Origin: Mercurialis annua
Taxonomy: Eukaryota > Streptophyta > Magnoliopsida > Malpighiales > Euphorbiaceae
Direction of reading: 5' to 3'
Length of the DNA: 64,000 nucleotides
NCBI RefSeq assembly: GCF_937616625.2
Contig: NC_065576.1
Span: 11,100,501-11,164,500 of the forward strand
Shown here: one piece after another, positions 1 through 10,117 of the stretch
Position numbering within the stretch: the first letter of the stretch is position 1
Layout: each line of letters begins with the position of its first letter
Notes under the pieces: model-generated
Told to the model about the DNA's origin: nothing
What the model saw: the letters and a program-made list of their open reading frames with translations, nothing else
The model's database searches: none
Position numbers and translations under genes: made by a program

Positions 1-890
1 ATTTTCATCTCTCTAAGTTTGCCTTTGACAATGAATTTAAAGGTTCTAATATTGTTTATTAGTATGTAGAAACATATTAAAACCATCGTGGGTTGATTCG
101 GAAGTTTCTAGCGAGAATCAAAAAAATCCAAATTTACAAAGTTCTAGTAGCAAAATCGCGTATGCGACAGATAAGAGTCACGAGAGCGACATATGAAGCA
201 CGGGCGCGACAAAGGAGAGTCACAGGCGCGACTGCCTGAAGTTTTCACATGCTTTCCAAACGGCAAATGTCACGGGCGCGCCACCAAGCTGTCAGGGGGC
301 GAGTCTTATATCTTTTGGAGTTCAAGGCTACTTTCAGACTTTCTAGTTATCAACTGACACTTGGTAAAGTCCTATTGGAAGATTCAAGATGATCAGGTTT
401 CACGGGCACGACTTTTTGCTTTTCAGCAAAAGTTGAATCTTTTCTTAGAAGACTTAGAGAAGAGTTGTTAGGGTTATAAATACCCCTCAACCACCATATT
501 TATATGATTAGACACTCTAAAAAACAATAACAACTATAAACTTTCAATTCATATCTTACTTCATTAATTGTGCATCTTAATTGATTGATAATCAATACTT
601 TGATTTATTTAGTGTTTTTGGGTTTGTGATTAACCTTAAAAAATCACTTAGTGAGTTGATGTTTAGCTCTAGAAAAACATTCTTTGTAATTTGTTAGGTG
701 TTAAGCTTAAAACAGCCCCATTAGTGAATTTATTACAAATCTCAATCTTTGATCAAATTGATTCTATTCCACTCTAAATTTCCCGTGTTTTTCTTCTATC
801 TCTAAAACTTCCAATCTAAACACCAATCCATTTTTAATTTACTAAAATAACATAATCCACCGACCTTTAAGGTATTATTTGGGACTTAAA
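1..890 (+). repeat. copia-type LTR remnant (5' end outside window)
   Basis: Inferred to be the end of an LTR because a primer-binding-site-like motif follows at 892 and a gag-like frame at 949. A TATA-like TTATAAATACC lies near 475. The left part holds several spaced variants of the motif TCACGGGCGCGAC, as expected of U3 enhancer repeats. No second LTR copy is in the window, so the boundaries are not proven and the terminal CA before the primer site is not evident. Confidence 0.4.
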
Positions 891-891
891 T

Positions 892-903
892 TGGCATCAG
901 AGC
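892..903 (+). other. primer-binding site, initiator Met-tRNA type
   Basis: TGGCATCAGAGC differs by one base from TGGTATCAGAGC, the usual plant copia site complementary to the 3' end of initiator methionine tRNA. It lies 46 bases before the gag-like start codon. Confidence 0.55.
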
Positions 904-948
904 TAGTTTGCTCATATTTTTTGCTTAATTGCGAGTTCTTCGATCCAA

Positions 949-1456
949 ATGACTACCGAAAATTTCAATAATACTCTTCGTCCTTTATTTGATAGAACTG
1001 ATTATCCAAATTGGAAATTTTGGATGGAAAATTATCTTGATATTGATGATGTTTATCTTTGGGGTATGGTGCTTGATGGATATGGTGTTCTCACCGAAGA
1101 AGAAGATGGTGTTGTAGTGCCTTGGACAAAGAAAGAGTAGACAAGGAATCAAATTCAAGCTAATGCCCTCAATCGGAAGGCAATTTGTGTGATCTTTTCC
1201 TCTTTGTGTAGAGAGGATCAAGGAAGGGTTCAACATTGCTTAACCACTCAAGACATGTGGAAGATACTTGAGAACTATCATAAAGGAATAGTTTAAGTGA
1301 AGAACAAAAAAGTTGCGCTTTTTGTTGGGGAATACGAAGCATTCAAGAGCAAGGCAAATGAGAACATCGCCAAAATCACTAATAGGCTACTTACTATCAT
1401 TATAAACCTCAAGAAGCTTGGCAAGCATTAAACTCTTAGCCCCAAGATTTTAAGAA
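949..1456 (+). pseudogene. copia gag remnant (N-terminal part)
   Basis: The frame starts at ATG 949 with a FDRTDYPNWKFWMENYL-like stretch, typical of the N-terminus of plant copia Gag (DUF4219/UBN2 type). It runs 63 codons to a TAG at 1138, and similarity continues with further stops to about 1440 (LINLKKLGK-like). The zinc knuckle and all of pol are missing: a LINE 3' end abuts at about 1457. This is a dead fragment. No function is expected. Confidence 0.6.
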
Positions 1457-2745
1457 TTTTTGTTTTTGTAAATAATTAATTTATTAGCACAACCACAAAA
1501 AAGTGGGAGGCAAAAAGCCTTTCGAGAAAGGCAAAAGAGCTACACAAAATTACAGAAAAAGTCTAAATTTCTAAAGAAATTATTGTCGGAAAAGACAAAA
1601 CCCGATTACTATCCTTGTAAAAAGTAATAGACTTGCAAATAATAGAATAAACACTACTAAAATGCTGCCTTATAGCGACAGATTTTTCCGTCGCTAAAAG
1701 CATGAAATCCGTCGGCAAAATCCTCGTCGCTAATTTGTTAGCGACGGACCAAAAAAATTGGCGACGGATGTTTCAGAAATTGCCGACGGATTTTAGCGAC
1801 GGATTTAAATCCGTCGCTAACTGAAAAAAATAAAAAATAAAAAATAGTAAATCGTAAAAATAAATTATTATTATTTAATCGGTCACACACCCGTAACCCT
1901 CCGTCACCCACCCGTCGCCCTCCGTTACCCATCCGTTGTCTCCATCACCCACTCGCAATTTTTACAAACTTCTCAGTAGGTCATCCATCCTTCCCATTGC
2001 TCCCACTCATTGCTCTTTAACTTTGAAGTTCTCCCGCGCGTAGATCCACCTGAACCAGCTCAGCTTCTTGTTATGTATATATGTATATATGTATATTTAT
2101 ATTTAAATGTAACTAAAAAATAACAAATACTTCCTCCCACATTTTAAGATAATAATTTTTTATAATAGTTATTTTAAATAATTATTAATGAATAAATAAA
2201 TAACAATGTTTTTAATATATTTTATAAATAATTATGTTATATTTAAATAATATTATATTTAATTAAAAAAATAATTATTATTTTTTCTTTAATAATTATT
2301 TTTTTAAATAACTTTTTGATAAAAAAATTTATTTTTACGATTTTTTTTTTTATTTTTTTAAATTAGCGACGGATTTAAATCCGTCGCTAAATTAGCGACG
2401 GATATTTTACCGACGGATTTTGAATCGATCGCTAAAATCCGTCGGTAAAACACAGTTTTTTAGTAGTGAAACTATAGAACTCGAATCTACCATCTCATGT
2501 CGAAAAAACGCTTGTTTCTTGCTTTTTAAATTTCTCAAATTCCGAAAAACCAGAAAGCTTGCCATAGATTGCGATGCCGATTATGTGAAAGAGAACTCCA
2601 ATAGTAAAAAAAAAGTGAATAGACGAAGGTGCTGCCCACTTTTTATTGCAAGGACTAACAATATCGTTCCAAGTAAGCAAGTAAAACGGAAATGATAATA
2701 TGACTAACAATAGCGTTTCAAATAAGACGAAGGTGCTGCCCACTT
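1457..2745 (-). mobile_element. LINE 3'-end relic, split by a CACTA element
   Basis: Read on the minus strand, 2745-2472 encodes a degenerate end of the zf-RVT region (TWNDI...CNKKWAAPSSIHFFF). It matches in pattern the end of the LINE at 49720-49790 (VWNTVLNLCNFQWVAPGSIHQFF). It resumes at 1651 and ends at about 1457 with a tail (CTCCCACTTTTTTGTGG...GCTAATA) like the 3' end at about 50060-50108. The T-run near 1458-1470 is the A-rich tail. The CACTA element at 1652-2468 interrupts it. A short tandem duplication (2623-2742) repeats the GACGAAGGTGCTGCCCAC block. Confidence 0.6.
1652..2468. mobile_element. non-autonomous CACTA element
   Basis: The ends are CACTACTAAAA and the inverted TTTTAGTAGTG. 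The 3-bp flanks are identical (AAA at 1649-1651 and 2469-2471), as CACTA transposons make. Both subterminal regions carry repeated TAGCGACGGAT / ATCCGTCGCTA motifs, which are likely transposase-binding repeats. There is no transposase frame. The interior is related, in opposite orientation, to 21685-22934. Confidence 0.88.
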
Positions 2746-3095
2746 TATGCTTAGTAATTGTTTTTTGTAGGGATTTTTTTTGTAATTTGAATTCTTTTCT
2801 ATTTAAAAGAGAAGATTAAATTCAATAAAGTAATAAATAATTTAAACGAAAATAAAACAAAAAGAGAGTTGGTAATATTTGAAGGAACTATCATTAAAAT
2901 CTCAAAAATTAAATTTATTAAAGAACAGAAAATGCAAGGGAAATTAATGAGATTTTCCGCTTAATAGACTTGTGACGAGATTCTATTCACGGGACCATAA
3001 CAAACCGAACGCTACAATTGATTATCGCTTCCTTTTACTAATTCAACTTCCTAAATAATATGTGGATATATTTGAAATGATTCATATAAATTTTA

Positions 3096-3405
3096 GAAGT
3101 AATGTTAAATTAATTCATAAATTATACATGCTTTCTCAATTTAATTGCGAATTTTAAAACGTCTCAATTGTATGCAGAAAATTTTATTTTTTTCTCAATT
3201 CAATACATATGTTGACGTACCATTTTTTCATTGGTGTGATTTTACTGAGGTGGTCATCAATTTTGGCAGCCACGTCAGTATTTTGAACACGTGTATCGGA
3301 TTGAGGAAAAAAATGAAATTTCATGTATACAATTGAAACGTTTTAAAATTCGTGATAAAATTGAGAAACAGGTATTAATTTATGAAATTTTTTTAACATT
3401 ACTCC
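3096..3405. mobile_element. Mutator-type MITE with 9-bp target duplication
   Basis: The two arms (3096-3200 and 3290-3405) are inverted copies that begin GAAGTAATGTTAAA and GGAGTAATGTTAAA and share CTCAATT...ATTTTAAAACGT. Flanks TAAATTTTA (3087-3095) and AAAATTTTA (3406-3414) match at 8 of 9. It has no coding capacity. Confidence 0.75.
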
Positions 3406-3779
3406 AAAATTTTAAACAAAACTGAAAGATAGAATAAAATTAGTTGCGTAAAATAGTATATAGTATATTGCCTAACGTTCTAGGCAGAAAATCATATACT
3501 AGCTACTCTTAATGAGCTCTATATGACATGAAATAATTGCTTCAGGGTAGGGTGTAAGATGTACACTTCGCTACGTATTTTTGTCTACGAATTTATGTTT
3601 GTAGGGTTAGCATTCCATTAATGCAACCAGACTAAAAAAATAATAGAATTACAAATAAACGATAATTCTTTTTGAATTTTACAAAGCTATAAATAACTGT
3701 TATTTTATACTATGTATTCCTTTTTTTTTTTAAATGATATATTCATTAGTCAAAGACAGCAATTGCATAGATGATAATT

Positions 3780-4870
3780 TCGGATGGGACACATTAACCA
3801 AAACTGATAAAAAAAAACAGTGCCCATGAGAGCCATTCCAGCTAAATGATGAGCAAGAATATTCGCTTTTACGTTTATATATCAATAGTCAGAAGCCTAC
3901 AATCTTGAACTATTAAAACTAACTTCAATATATGGCAAATTTGTATGTTGAAGAGATTCACCACATCCTTTGCGTCTGATTGGACATTAAACGGGTGAGA
4001 TTTGTTTTCTTTGCCAACAGAATTCCATCGGGTTAAATGTTTTTGCGGTTTTCGAGCTACAGCTTTATAACGAAACCGTTATCAAAAAGTTATAAAATGA
4101 TTAGTGAACTATAGTTATGTAACAAAACGATTATAAAAAGTCATAAAATAGTTATCTAAGTATAATTTTTTAACAAAATGGTTAGCGATTTGCTGATCTG
4201 GATAAGGCAAAGATGGACATTTAAGTAAAAGTCGGTAATTGTTATGTAAAAAATTATAGTTTGGTAACTGTTTTATTAATTTTTATAATTTAGTAACCTT
4301 TTTATTATAAAATTATGGTTCGATAATCAATTTATAATTTTCATAATTCGGTAACGAATTTGTTAATTATAAAGTCATAGTTCGATAATAACAATTTTTT
4401 TAACCTGAATTCCATCCCTAATACCCTTAGCTTCAATAACACATACTAAGCTCTCACCATGCCATTCCAGTCTCTTATTACAGCACCTACACTGTCAAAA
4501 CTTACATCCACATTTATGCAGAACACGTCTCTTTTCTTGGTGGGATCAGCTGCCCCCTCATCTTTTCCTGACGAGTGTTTTATAATCATTAACATACCTT
4601 CGGCACATTTCAGAGTTCATGAACTTGTCCTTTATAAGACTTCCCTAACTATGGAAAAGAAAATCCTTCACATTCCAAGACATCTATGGTTTGATGACAT
4701 AGACAAGATCCCATGTGTCCAACACTTTCTTAGCTTCAATACAAACTATCAGATTCATCTTAACAAGAATCCAGTTCTGGTAAATAAATTAACGGATATT
4801 AAACTTTCTGGGTCACTCAAGTATCAGGAAATCTCAAAAAGGTCACTAAAGTCATTTTTCTTATAAAATA
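3780..4870 (-). pseudogene. LINE RNase H-region relic (minus strand)
   Basis: The minus-strand translation shows CINVDVSFDS...GAVIRDWNGMV near 4440-4530, the start of the RNase H-like domain (RVT_3) found at the end of many plant LINEs. Later blocks below the MITE (DAKDVVNLF..., KANILAHHLAG near 3830-3990) fit the rest of that domain. There are many stops and frameshifts. The plus-strand frame at 4459-4866 is the shadow of this relic. Confidence 0.6.
4030..4406. mobile_element. Mutator-type MITE inside the LINE relic
   Basis: Termini GGGTTAAA and AGGTTAAA (inverted) lead into arms that share TCGARCTA...CTTTATAA. Identical 10-bp flanks GAATTCCATC lie at 4020-4029 and 4407-4416, and the LINE RNase H relic continues on both sides. 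Confidence 0.78.
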
Positions 4871-5100
4871 GTAACTGAACTATACTTTTTATTACAAAAG
4901 GGTTCATCCATATAAAACGACGTAAAAACTTAACATTTTTGCTTACGTGACAAAGCCAAAATTACAAAAAGAAACATAGTTCAGTGATATCTATGGTTTG
5001 ATGACATAGACAAGATCCCATGTGTCCAACACACACTTAGCTTCAATACAAACTATCAGATTCATCTTAACAAGAATCCAGTTCTGGTAAATAAATTAAC
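4682..5100. repeat. 112-bp direct repeat flanking 195 bp
   Basis: 4682-4793 and 4989-5100 are almost identical, differing only where CACTTTCTTAG reads CACACACTTAG. The 195 bp between them resemble a generic intergenic repeat, not the LINE. A segmental duplication, not a target-site duplication. Confidence 0.85.
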
Positions 5101-5439
5101 ACATTTTTAGGTCTAAACATTTTATTCAGAGTTTTAATTCAAAAGGATACACTTTGGTTTAGTGCAATTTAAGTGGATACCAACAAAATCCAACCAGATA
5201 ATTGCTAGACAGTGTACTATTTTTACTACCAAACTGAATTAAATCTAAGATAGCAACAAAATCATACAAAATCAAACCGGTAGGGTCTGTTATGCATGTT
5301 GGTTTAGTTTTCTGTCTCCTGCCCCTTTGCTAGGTCATGCACGTCGGTTTATTATAGTAGTTGAATATGATTAATTTTCATGTTTAACACACTTGGCCAC
5401 TTGGTTACGTATAGCAGATTATAAAATTAGGGCAAAATT

Positions 5440-5449
5440 CTATATATTG
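5440..5449 (+). promoter_or_regulatory. possible TATA box of the P450 gene
   Basis: CTATATATTG lies about 30 bases before the start codon. This would give a very short leader, so a more distal TATA such as ATAAAATTA at 5421 is an alternative. The rest of 5101-5478 is AT-rich single-copy-looking sequence with nothing else recognised. Confidence 0.3.
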
Positions 5450-5478
5450 AGTACAGTAGCAAGCTTGAACACACACCA

Positions 5479-6978
5479 ATGGCATTAATAAGCCTATCAG
5501 AAATCTTTCTAGCATTTTTAAGCTTTGTCATTCTTCGCTTTCTTTTAAATACTAATGGCCAACCGATAAATTGGCCGTTCGTCGGAATGCTGCCGGATAC
5601 TATCTTCAACTTTCACCGGATTCATGAAAGGATTACAGAAGTTGTAGAGCAAGATGGTCTCACGTTTTTGTACAAAGGACCTTGGTTTTCCAATGTCAAG
5701 ATTTTAGCTACAGTGGATCCAGCGAACATTCACTATATAATGAGCTCCAATTTCCAAAATTTTCCAAAAGGGCATGAATTCTCTAAGATATTCAACATTC
5801 TTGGAGATGGCATTTTCAATTCGGATTACGATTCTTGGAAGAATCAAAGAAAGCTTGCTCAAGCATTGATTAATCATCGACAATTTAACCGATTCTTGGT
5901 GAAAACATGTCAAAACATGGTGGAGAAAGGGCTTGTTCCGGTTCTTGAGCACGTAGCGGATCAAGAATGCGTGGTGGACTTGCAAGATTTGTTTCAAAGA
6001 TTTACATTTGATATCACATGCGTGTTGGTTACGGGAATTAATCCGAAATGCCTATCCGTCGACTTTCCCCAAGTCGATTTTTCAAAAGCTATGGATGATG
6101 CTGAGGAAGCTCTATTCTATCGGCATTTCTGGCCAGAAATTTCGTGGAAGATACAAAGATGGCTAGGGTTTGGTCCAGAATGGAGAATGCAAAAAGCTCA
6201 CAAAGTTCTTGACGATGTGACAGCCGAATATATATCAAGAAAACGAGAACTATTAAAGGAACAGTCCGGTTCGGAACAAGATGAAGAAGAAGGAGTTGAT
6301 TTGTTAACATCATACATGAGTAACGAAGCCGGAATTAACGGTGCAAAACCGGATGATAAGTTCCTGACAGATACAATTCTAAATTTCTTACTAGCAGGAA
6401 GAGACACAACTAGTTCTGCCCTAACTTGGTTTTTCTGGAACATTTCCAAGAATCCAAAAATACTGTCCAAGATAAGAGAAGAAATCAAAGAAAAATGCTC
6501 CGTATTCGACCCGAAGGAGCTAAACAGTCTGGTTTATCTTCACGGAGCTTTATGCGAATCATTAAGGCTATACCCACCGGTTCCATTTCAGCACAAAGCT
6601 CCTTTTCGTGAAGATACACTACCAAGTGGACATAAAATCAAACCAGACACTAAAATAGTATTTTGCTTGTATTCAATGGGGAGAATGGCGTCAATATGGG
6701 GAGAAGATTGCTTAGAATTTAAGCCAGAGAGATGGATTAGTGAAGGAGGGAAAATAAAACATGAACCATCGTACAAATTCTTATCATTTAATGCAGGGCC
6801 AAGGACTTGTCTTGGGAAAGAAATTGCATTCACGCAAATGAAGGCGGTGGCAGCTAAAATTCTGCATAGTTATAATTTTGAATTAGTGGAAGGCCATCAT
6901 GTGTCTCCGGAAACTAACTCCATCATTCTCCAGATGAAATATGGCCTAATAGTCAGGATTAGCAAGAGATGGGTTTAA
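5479..6978 (+). CDS. cytochrome P450, CYP86 clan, CYP96A-like
   Basis: Intact 499-aa single-exon P450, the usual length for the family. It has a short hydrophobic N-terminal anchor (residues 1-23) for the ER membrane, the I-helix AGRDTTSS (306-313), the K-helix ExxR as E360-R363 (ESLRLYPP), PERW (416-419), and the heme loop FNAGPRTCLG (437-446) with ligand Cys444. The stretch KGPWFSN...TVDPANIHYIMSSNF...FPKG...ILGDGIFNSD is characteristic of CYP96A. Some of these oxidise mid-chain carbons of alkanes in cuticular wax, others modify fatty acids. Lack of introns also fits CYP96. The ATG at 5479 is the first in frame and starts the membrane anchor. The substrate cannot be assigned from sequence. 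A LINE 3' end lies immediately downstream in opposite orientation. Confidence 0.93.
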   Translation: MALISLSEIFLAFLSFVILRFLLNTNGQPINWPFVGMLPDTIFNFHRIHERITEVVEQDGLTFLYKGPWFSNVKILATVDPANIHYIMSSNFQNFPKGHEFSKIFNILGDGIFNSDYDSWKNQRKLAQALINHRQFNRFLVKTCQNMVEKGLVPVLEHVADQECVVDLQDLFQRFTFDITCVLVTGINPKCLSVDFPQVDFSKAMDDAEEALFYRHFWPEISWKIQRWLGFGPEWRMQKAHKVLDDVTAEYISRKRELLKEQSGSEQDEEEGVDLLTSYMSNEAGINGAKPDDKFLTDTILNFLLAGRDTTSSALTWFFWNISKNPKILSKIREEIKEKCSVFDPKELNSLVYLHGALCESLRLYPPVPFQHKAPFREDTLPSGHKIKPDTKIVFCLYSMGRMASIWGEDCLEFKPERWISEGGKIKHEPSYKFLSFNAGPRTCLGKEIAFTQMKAVAAKILHSYNFELVEGHHVSPETNSIILQMKYGLIVRISKRWV

Positions 6979-7149
6979 ATTTAATTTCGTGCATTGCTAT
7001 GTCATTCTTTCAGTGTATAAGTGCATGTATTTATTCATTTTTCATTTTTCTGTGGAAAAGATGTGGAGTAATTCTTCATGTAAAAATCCCAATATCCTTT
7101 TTAATTAATGTCAAATGTAAGAAGTTCCATTTGTATTTTATTACTTTTT

Positions 7150-7239
7150 TAATTTAAATTTCCCATTTATTTTATCTTAATAGTTCAACAAAACTTTCTT
7201 TTATGAATCAAAATTGTATTTTATTAATGACTATGAATG
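7150..7239 (-). mobile_element. 3' end of the minus-strand LINE split by copia
   Basis: If the copia insertion 7245-19289 and one GTTAC copy are removed, the RNase H frame that ends ...FPVKEHVT at 19295 continues across 7239 for a few codons to a TAA near 7225, followed by an A/T-rich 3' tail. The exact 3' end is uncertain. Confidence 0.55.
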
Positions 7240-7244
7240 GTTAC

Positions 7245-7464
7245 TGTTAGATAGTGCAAACAATTATACGAGTCACGAATTATGCCAAATATAATTACAG
7301 TAGAAAAATTCCCAGGAAAGATTGGAGGGTCACGAGCGGACCACTTAAATACCAACCTCCTTAGACATAATTTTAACTATATGTAATTAACCGCATAATA
7401 CAACTTGCTATATTTTGCATTAACAAGACATCATTAACGTAAACCCTAAGGATCTCTAAAACTA
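7245..7464 (-). repeat. distal 220 bp of outer copia 3' LTR
   Basis: It matches the first 220 bases of the minus-orientation LTR at 18556-19289 (TGTTAGATARTGCAAACAATT onward) and stops abruptly at ...AAAACTAAA. There the sequence switches to plus-strand RNase H coding sequence, an inversion breakpoint. Confidence 0.85.
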
Positions 7465-7969
7465 AAGAATTATATGCTCACATGTAAGAGATCCAATGAA
7501 CTAAAGCTGATTGGATATTAAGATTCAGATTTTGGTAGATACATTGATAGTAGAAATTCCACATTTGGTTATGTGTTCCTGTTAACAGAAACATCACTAT
7601 CGTGGAAAATTGTAAAACAAACTATCATTGCTTCATCCATTGTGAAAGCAAAATTTATAGCATGTTTTGAAGTTACAAATCATGCATTATGGATGTGGAA
7701 TTTTATTTCAGGACTTGGGGTTGTCGACGCCATTACCAAGCCGCTGAAAATTATTGATTCCACAATAATGTTCTTCTCTAAAAAATGACAAATATATGAA
7801 AGGTACCAATCATATGGAATTAAGGTATTTAATTGTTATAGAGAAGATTCAGAAACAAAGAATGTTTATTCAGTACATTAGTACTGTACTTATGAATGCG
7901 GATCCTTTAAAGGCTTACAACCAGAATTGTTTGAGAAACATATCCTAAGGATAAATTTTGGTTGTAATA

Positions 7970-8002
<33 letters not shown>

Positions 8003-8350
8003 GATTATGTGATAACACTCTGAGCTCTATTATGTGTTTCTGATATACATTTACGATTTTCTGTTTCTTATGTTAGTATACGCTTATGATTTAAACGATA
8101 AACAGGAAAGTCATTAATTGACATTATCGTGGACCATTATGACATTTTGAATGTATTTAAGTATCGATATGATATGACAAATTATAAGTGTTGTAGTATA
8201 TGGAAGGAAGTGTTCGACTAAATAGGACATAACCGCCATAACTCACACTGAACGATTTTCATATTATATATTATGATGAAATCATAAAGAGATTAATCAT
8301 TATGAATACGATAAGATTTTTATTAATTTTAATCGGATCAAGTGGGAAAA
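7465..8350 (+). pseudogene. outer copia RNase H/3' end, inverted block
   Basis: It parallels 13672-14549 of the inner element: the RNase H region (STFGYVFLL...SWK...TIIASS), the C-terminus, the 3' untranslated stretch and a GTGGGAAAA polypurine tract. Internal frameshifts and stops make it a pseudogene. The acidic C-terminus has expanded into a (TGA)n run at about 7970-8001. The LTR that follows is of the outer subfamily, so this is the 3' part of the outer element turned around. Confidence 0.8.
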
Positions 8351-8831
8351 TGTTAGAAAATAATTAAGTGTTAGTGTGCTTAAGTTAACACAAATATACA
8401 TATTAATTAAGGTGTTAAAGCATCATTATATAACTTGACACATCATTGATTAAGTGTCAAGTATATAATGTATTATTGACAAATTATGATCAAGGTGTCA
8501 AATATACAATGTATATTTGACACATAATGTATATAGGTGTCATATAATTAACCCACATCTTGACACATAATTGTGATCCAATTAAATTAATAAAAATTAA
8601 TATTATGTGGATTAATCTCATCCGTTGATTTGGTTATGTGATGGACGTACCAGATTGAATTAAAATGTCTATAAATAGAATGGAAATTGGTCCTCTCTCT
8701 ACCACACCAAAACACATCTCTAACTCCATCTAAAGAGTGTGATTAAGAAATTAAAGGGTTAAGGGAGAGAAATCAATTTCTCGTTAATGGCTTCAAGCGG
8801 AATTTCTCTTGGCAATTCAAGTAAGTTTTAA
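8351..8831 (+). repeat. proximal 480 bp of outer copia 3' LTR, inverted
   Basis: It begins TGTTAGAAAATAATTAAG and is near-identical to the reverse complement of 19289 downwards. It ends at CAAGTAAGTTTTAA, where the inner element starts. The U3 region is clearly different from that of the inner element, which assigns it to the outer copy. Confidence 0.85.
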
Positions 8832-9505
8832 TGTTAGAAAATTATATATTTTTCATGTTAGAAAAATATGTGTCAAATGGACAATGCATTATGTCTTAAT
8901 ATGACACATTAGGCATTAAGGTGTCAAATATACAATATAAATTTGACACATTATGCATTAAGTGTCATGCATTTAAACATTCATTTGACACCTAATTATG
9001 GTCTAATTAAATTAATATAAATTATTATGATGTGGATTAATCTCATCCGTTGATTTGGTTATGTGATGGACGTACCGGATTGAATTGAATTGTCTATATA
9101 TAGCATGAACTTTGGTCCTCTCTCTACCACCAAAAACACAACTCTAACTCCATCTAAAAGAGAGTGATTAAGAAATTAAGGGTTAAGGGAGAGAAATCAA
9201 TTTTCACTCATGGCTTCAAATGAAAATTCTCTTGGAAATTCAAGTAAGTTTTCTATCAATATTTATTTACGGTATTATGAACTTATTTAGTTTTAAAGAT
9301 CCTTAGGTTTATGTTAATGATGTCTTGTTAATGCAAAATATAGCAAGTCGTATTATGCGGTTAATTACATTTAGTTAAATTCTGTCTAAGGAGGTCGGTA
9401 CTTAAGCGGTCCGCTTGTGACCCTCCGATTTTTCCTGGGGATTTTTCTATTGTAATTATATTTGACATAATACGTGACTCGTATAATTGTTTGCATTATC
9501 TAACA
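8832..9505 (+). repeat. 5' LTR of inner copia
   Basis: 674 bp, TGTTAG...CTAACA. It contains the TATA box, a start codon at 9210 and a splice-donor-like CAA|GTAAGT at 9243/9244. Confidence 0.92.
9094..9103 (+). promoter_or_regulatory. LTR TATA box
   Basis: CTATATATAG about 115 bases upstream of the ATG at 9210. The same box occurs in the 3' LTR, and a related CTATAAATAG in the outer LTRs. Transcription would begin near 9125-9135, which defines the U3/R border. Confidence 0.7.
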
Positions 9506-9507
9506 AG

Positions 9508-9520
9508 TGGTATCGGAGCG
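9508..9520 (+). other. primer-binding site of inner copia
   Basis: TGGTATCGGAGCG, two bases after the LTR end. One mismatch to the initiator Met-tRNA complement. The outer copy has the standard TGGTATCAGAGCG on the minus strand at 18543-18555. Confidence 0.85.
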
Positions 9521-9714
9521 TATGGTTGAAAAAAACTAAATAATTTCTATACATAATAGATTTACGTATAATTGATAGATTTATGTTAATTAATAGATTT
9601 ATGATTTAATTACATATAAAACATAAAGTTCATGATAGTTAATTTAATTATTAGTTTATGATGAAATTATAATTTACATGTGTTTTATATGTAAATAAAT
9701 ATATTAATTGTTAT

Positions 9715-9865
9715 ATTTTAAAGTTACCAAAGTAATTTAAAATAGAATGAATTTGACGTATATAGTTTAAAGTTACCAAAGTAACTTAAACTAGAATAAA
9801 CTTTACATATATATAGTTTAAAGTTATCAAAGTAACTTTTAAACTATAATATATGTATTTTAATA
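9715..9865 (+). repeat. leader tandem repeat, about 50 bp, three copies
   Basis: Three degenerate units contain AGTTTAAAGTTAYCAAAGTAA, each partly self-complementary (TTTAAAGTTACC...GGTAACTTTAAA type). The outer element carries four such units at about 18165-18345, so this is an ancestral feature of the leader. Confidence 0.75.
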
Positions 9866-10117
9866 CCATAATAATGTATAATGTTTCACAATCGATAAAA
9901 AATTAAAAATTTATCCAAAGATAAATTATTATTTTATAATTGTTGAACAATATTAAGATATTTTAGTTAACTATATTTAATTATCCAAAGATAATAAATA
10001 TATTTAATTAAAATGTGATAATTATCCATTATGTTTATATATATGGTATTTAAAGTATGATGTAGTATCTACCCAAAGGAGAACTACTTTAAGAATTTTT
10101 CTGAATATAAATTAATT

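Noticed and set aside
4459..4866. 135-codon plus-strand open frame
   Set aside because: It is antisense to a LINE RNase H relic that is recognisable on the minus strand, and it matches nothing itself.
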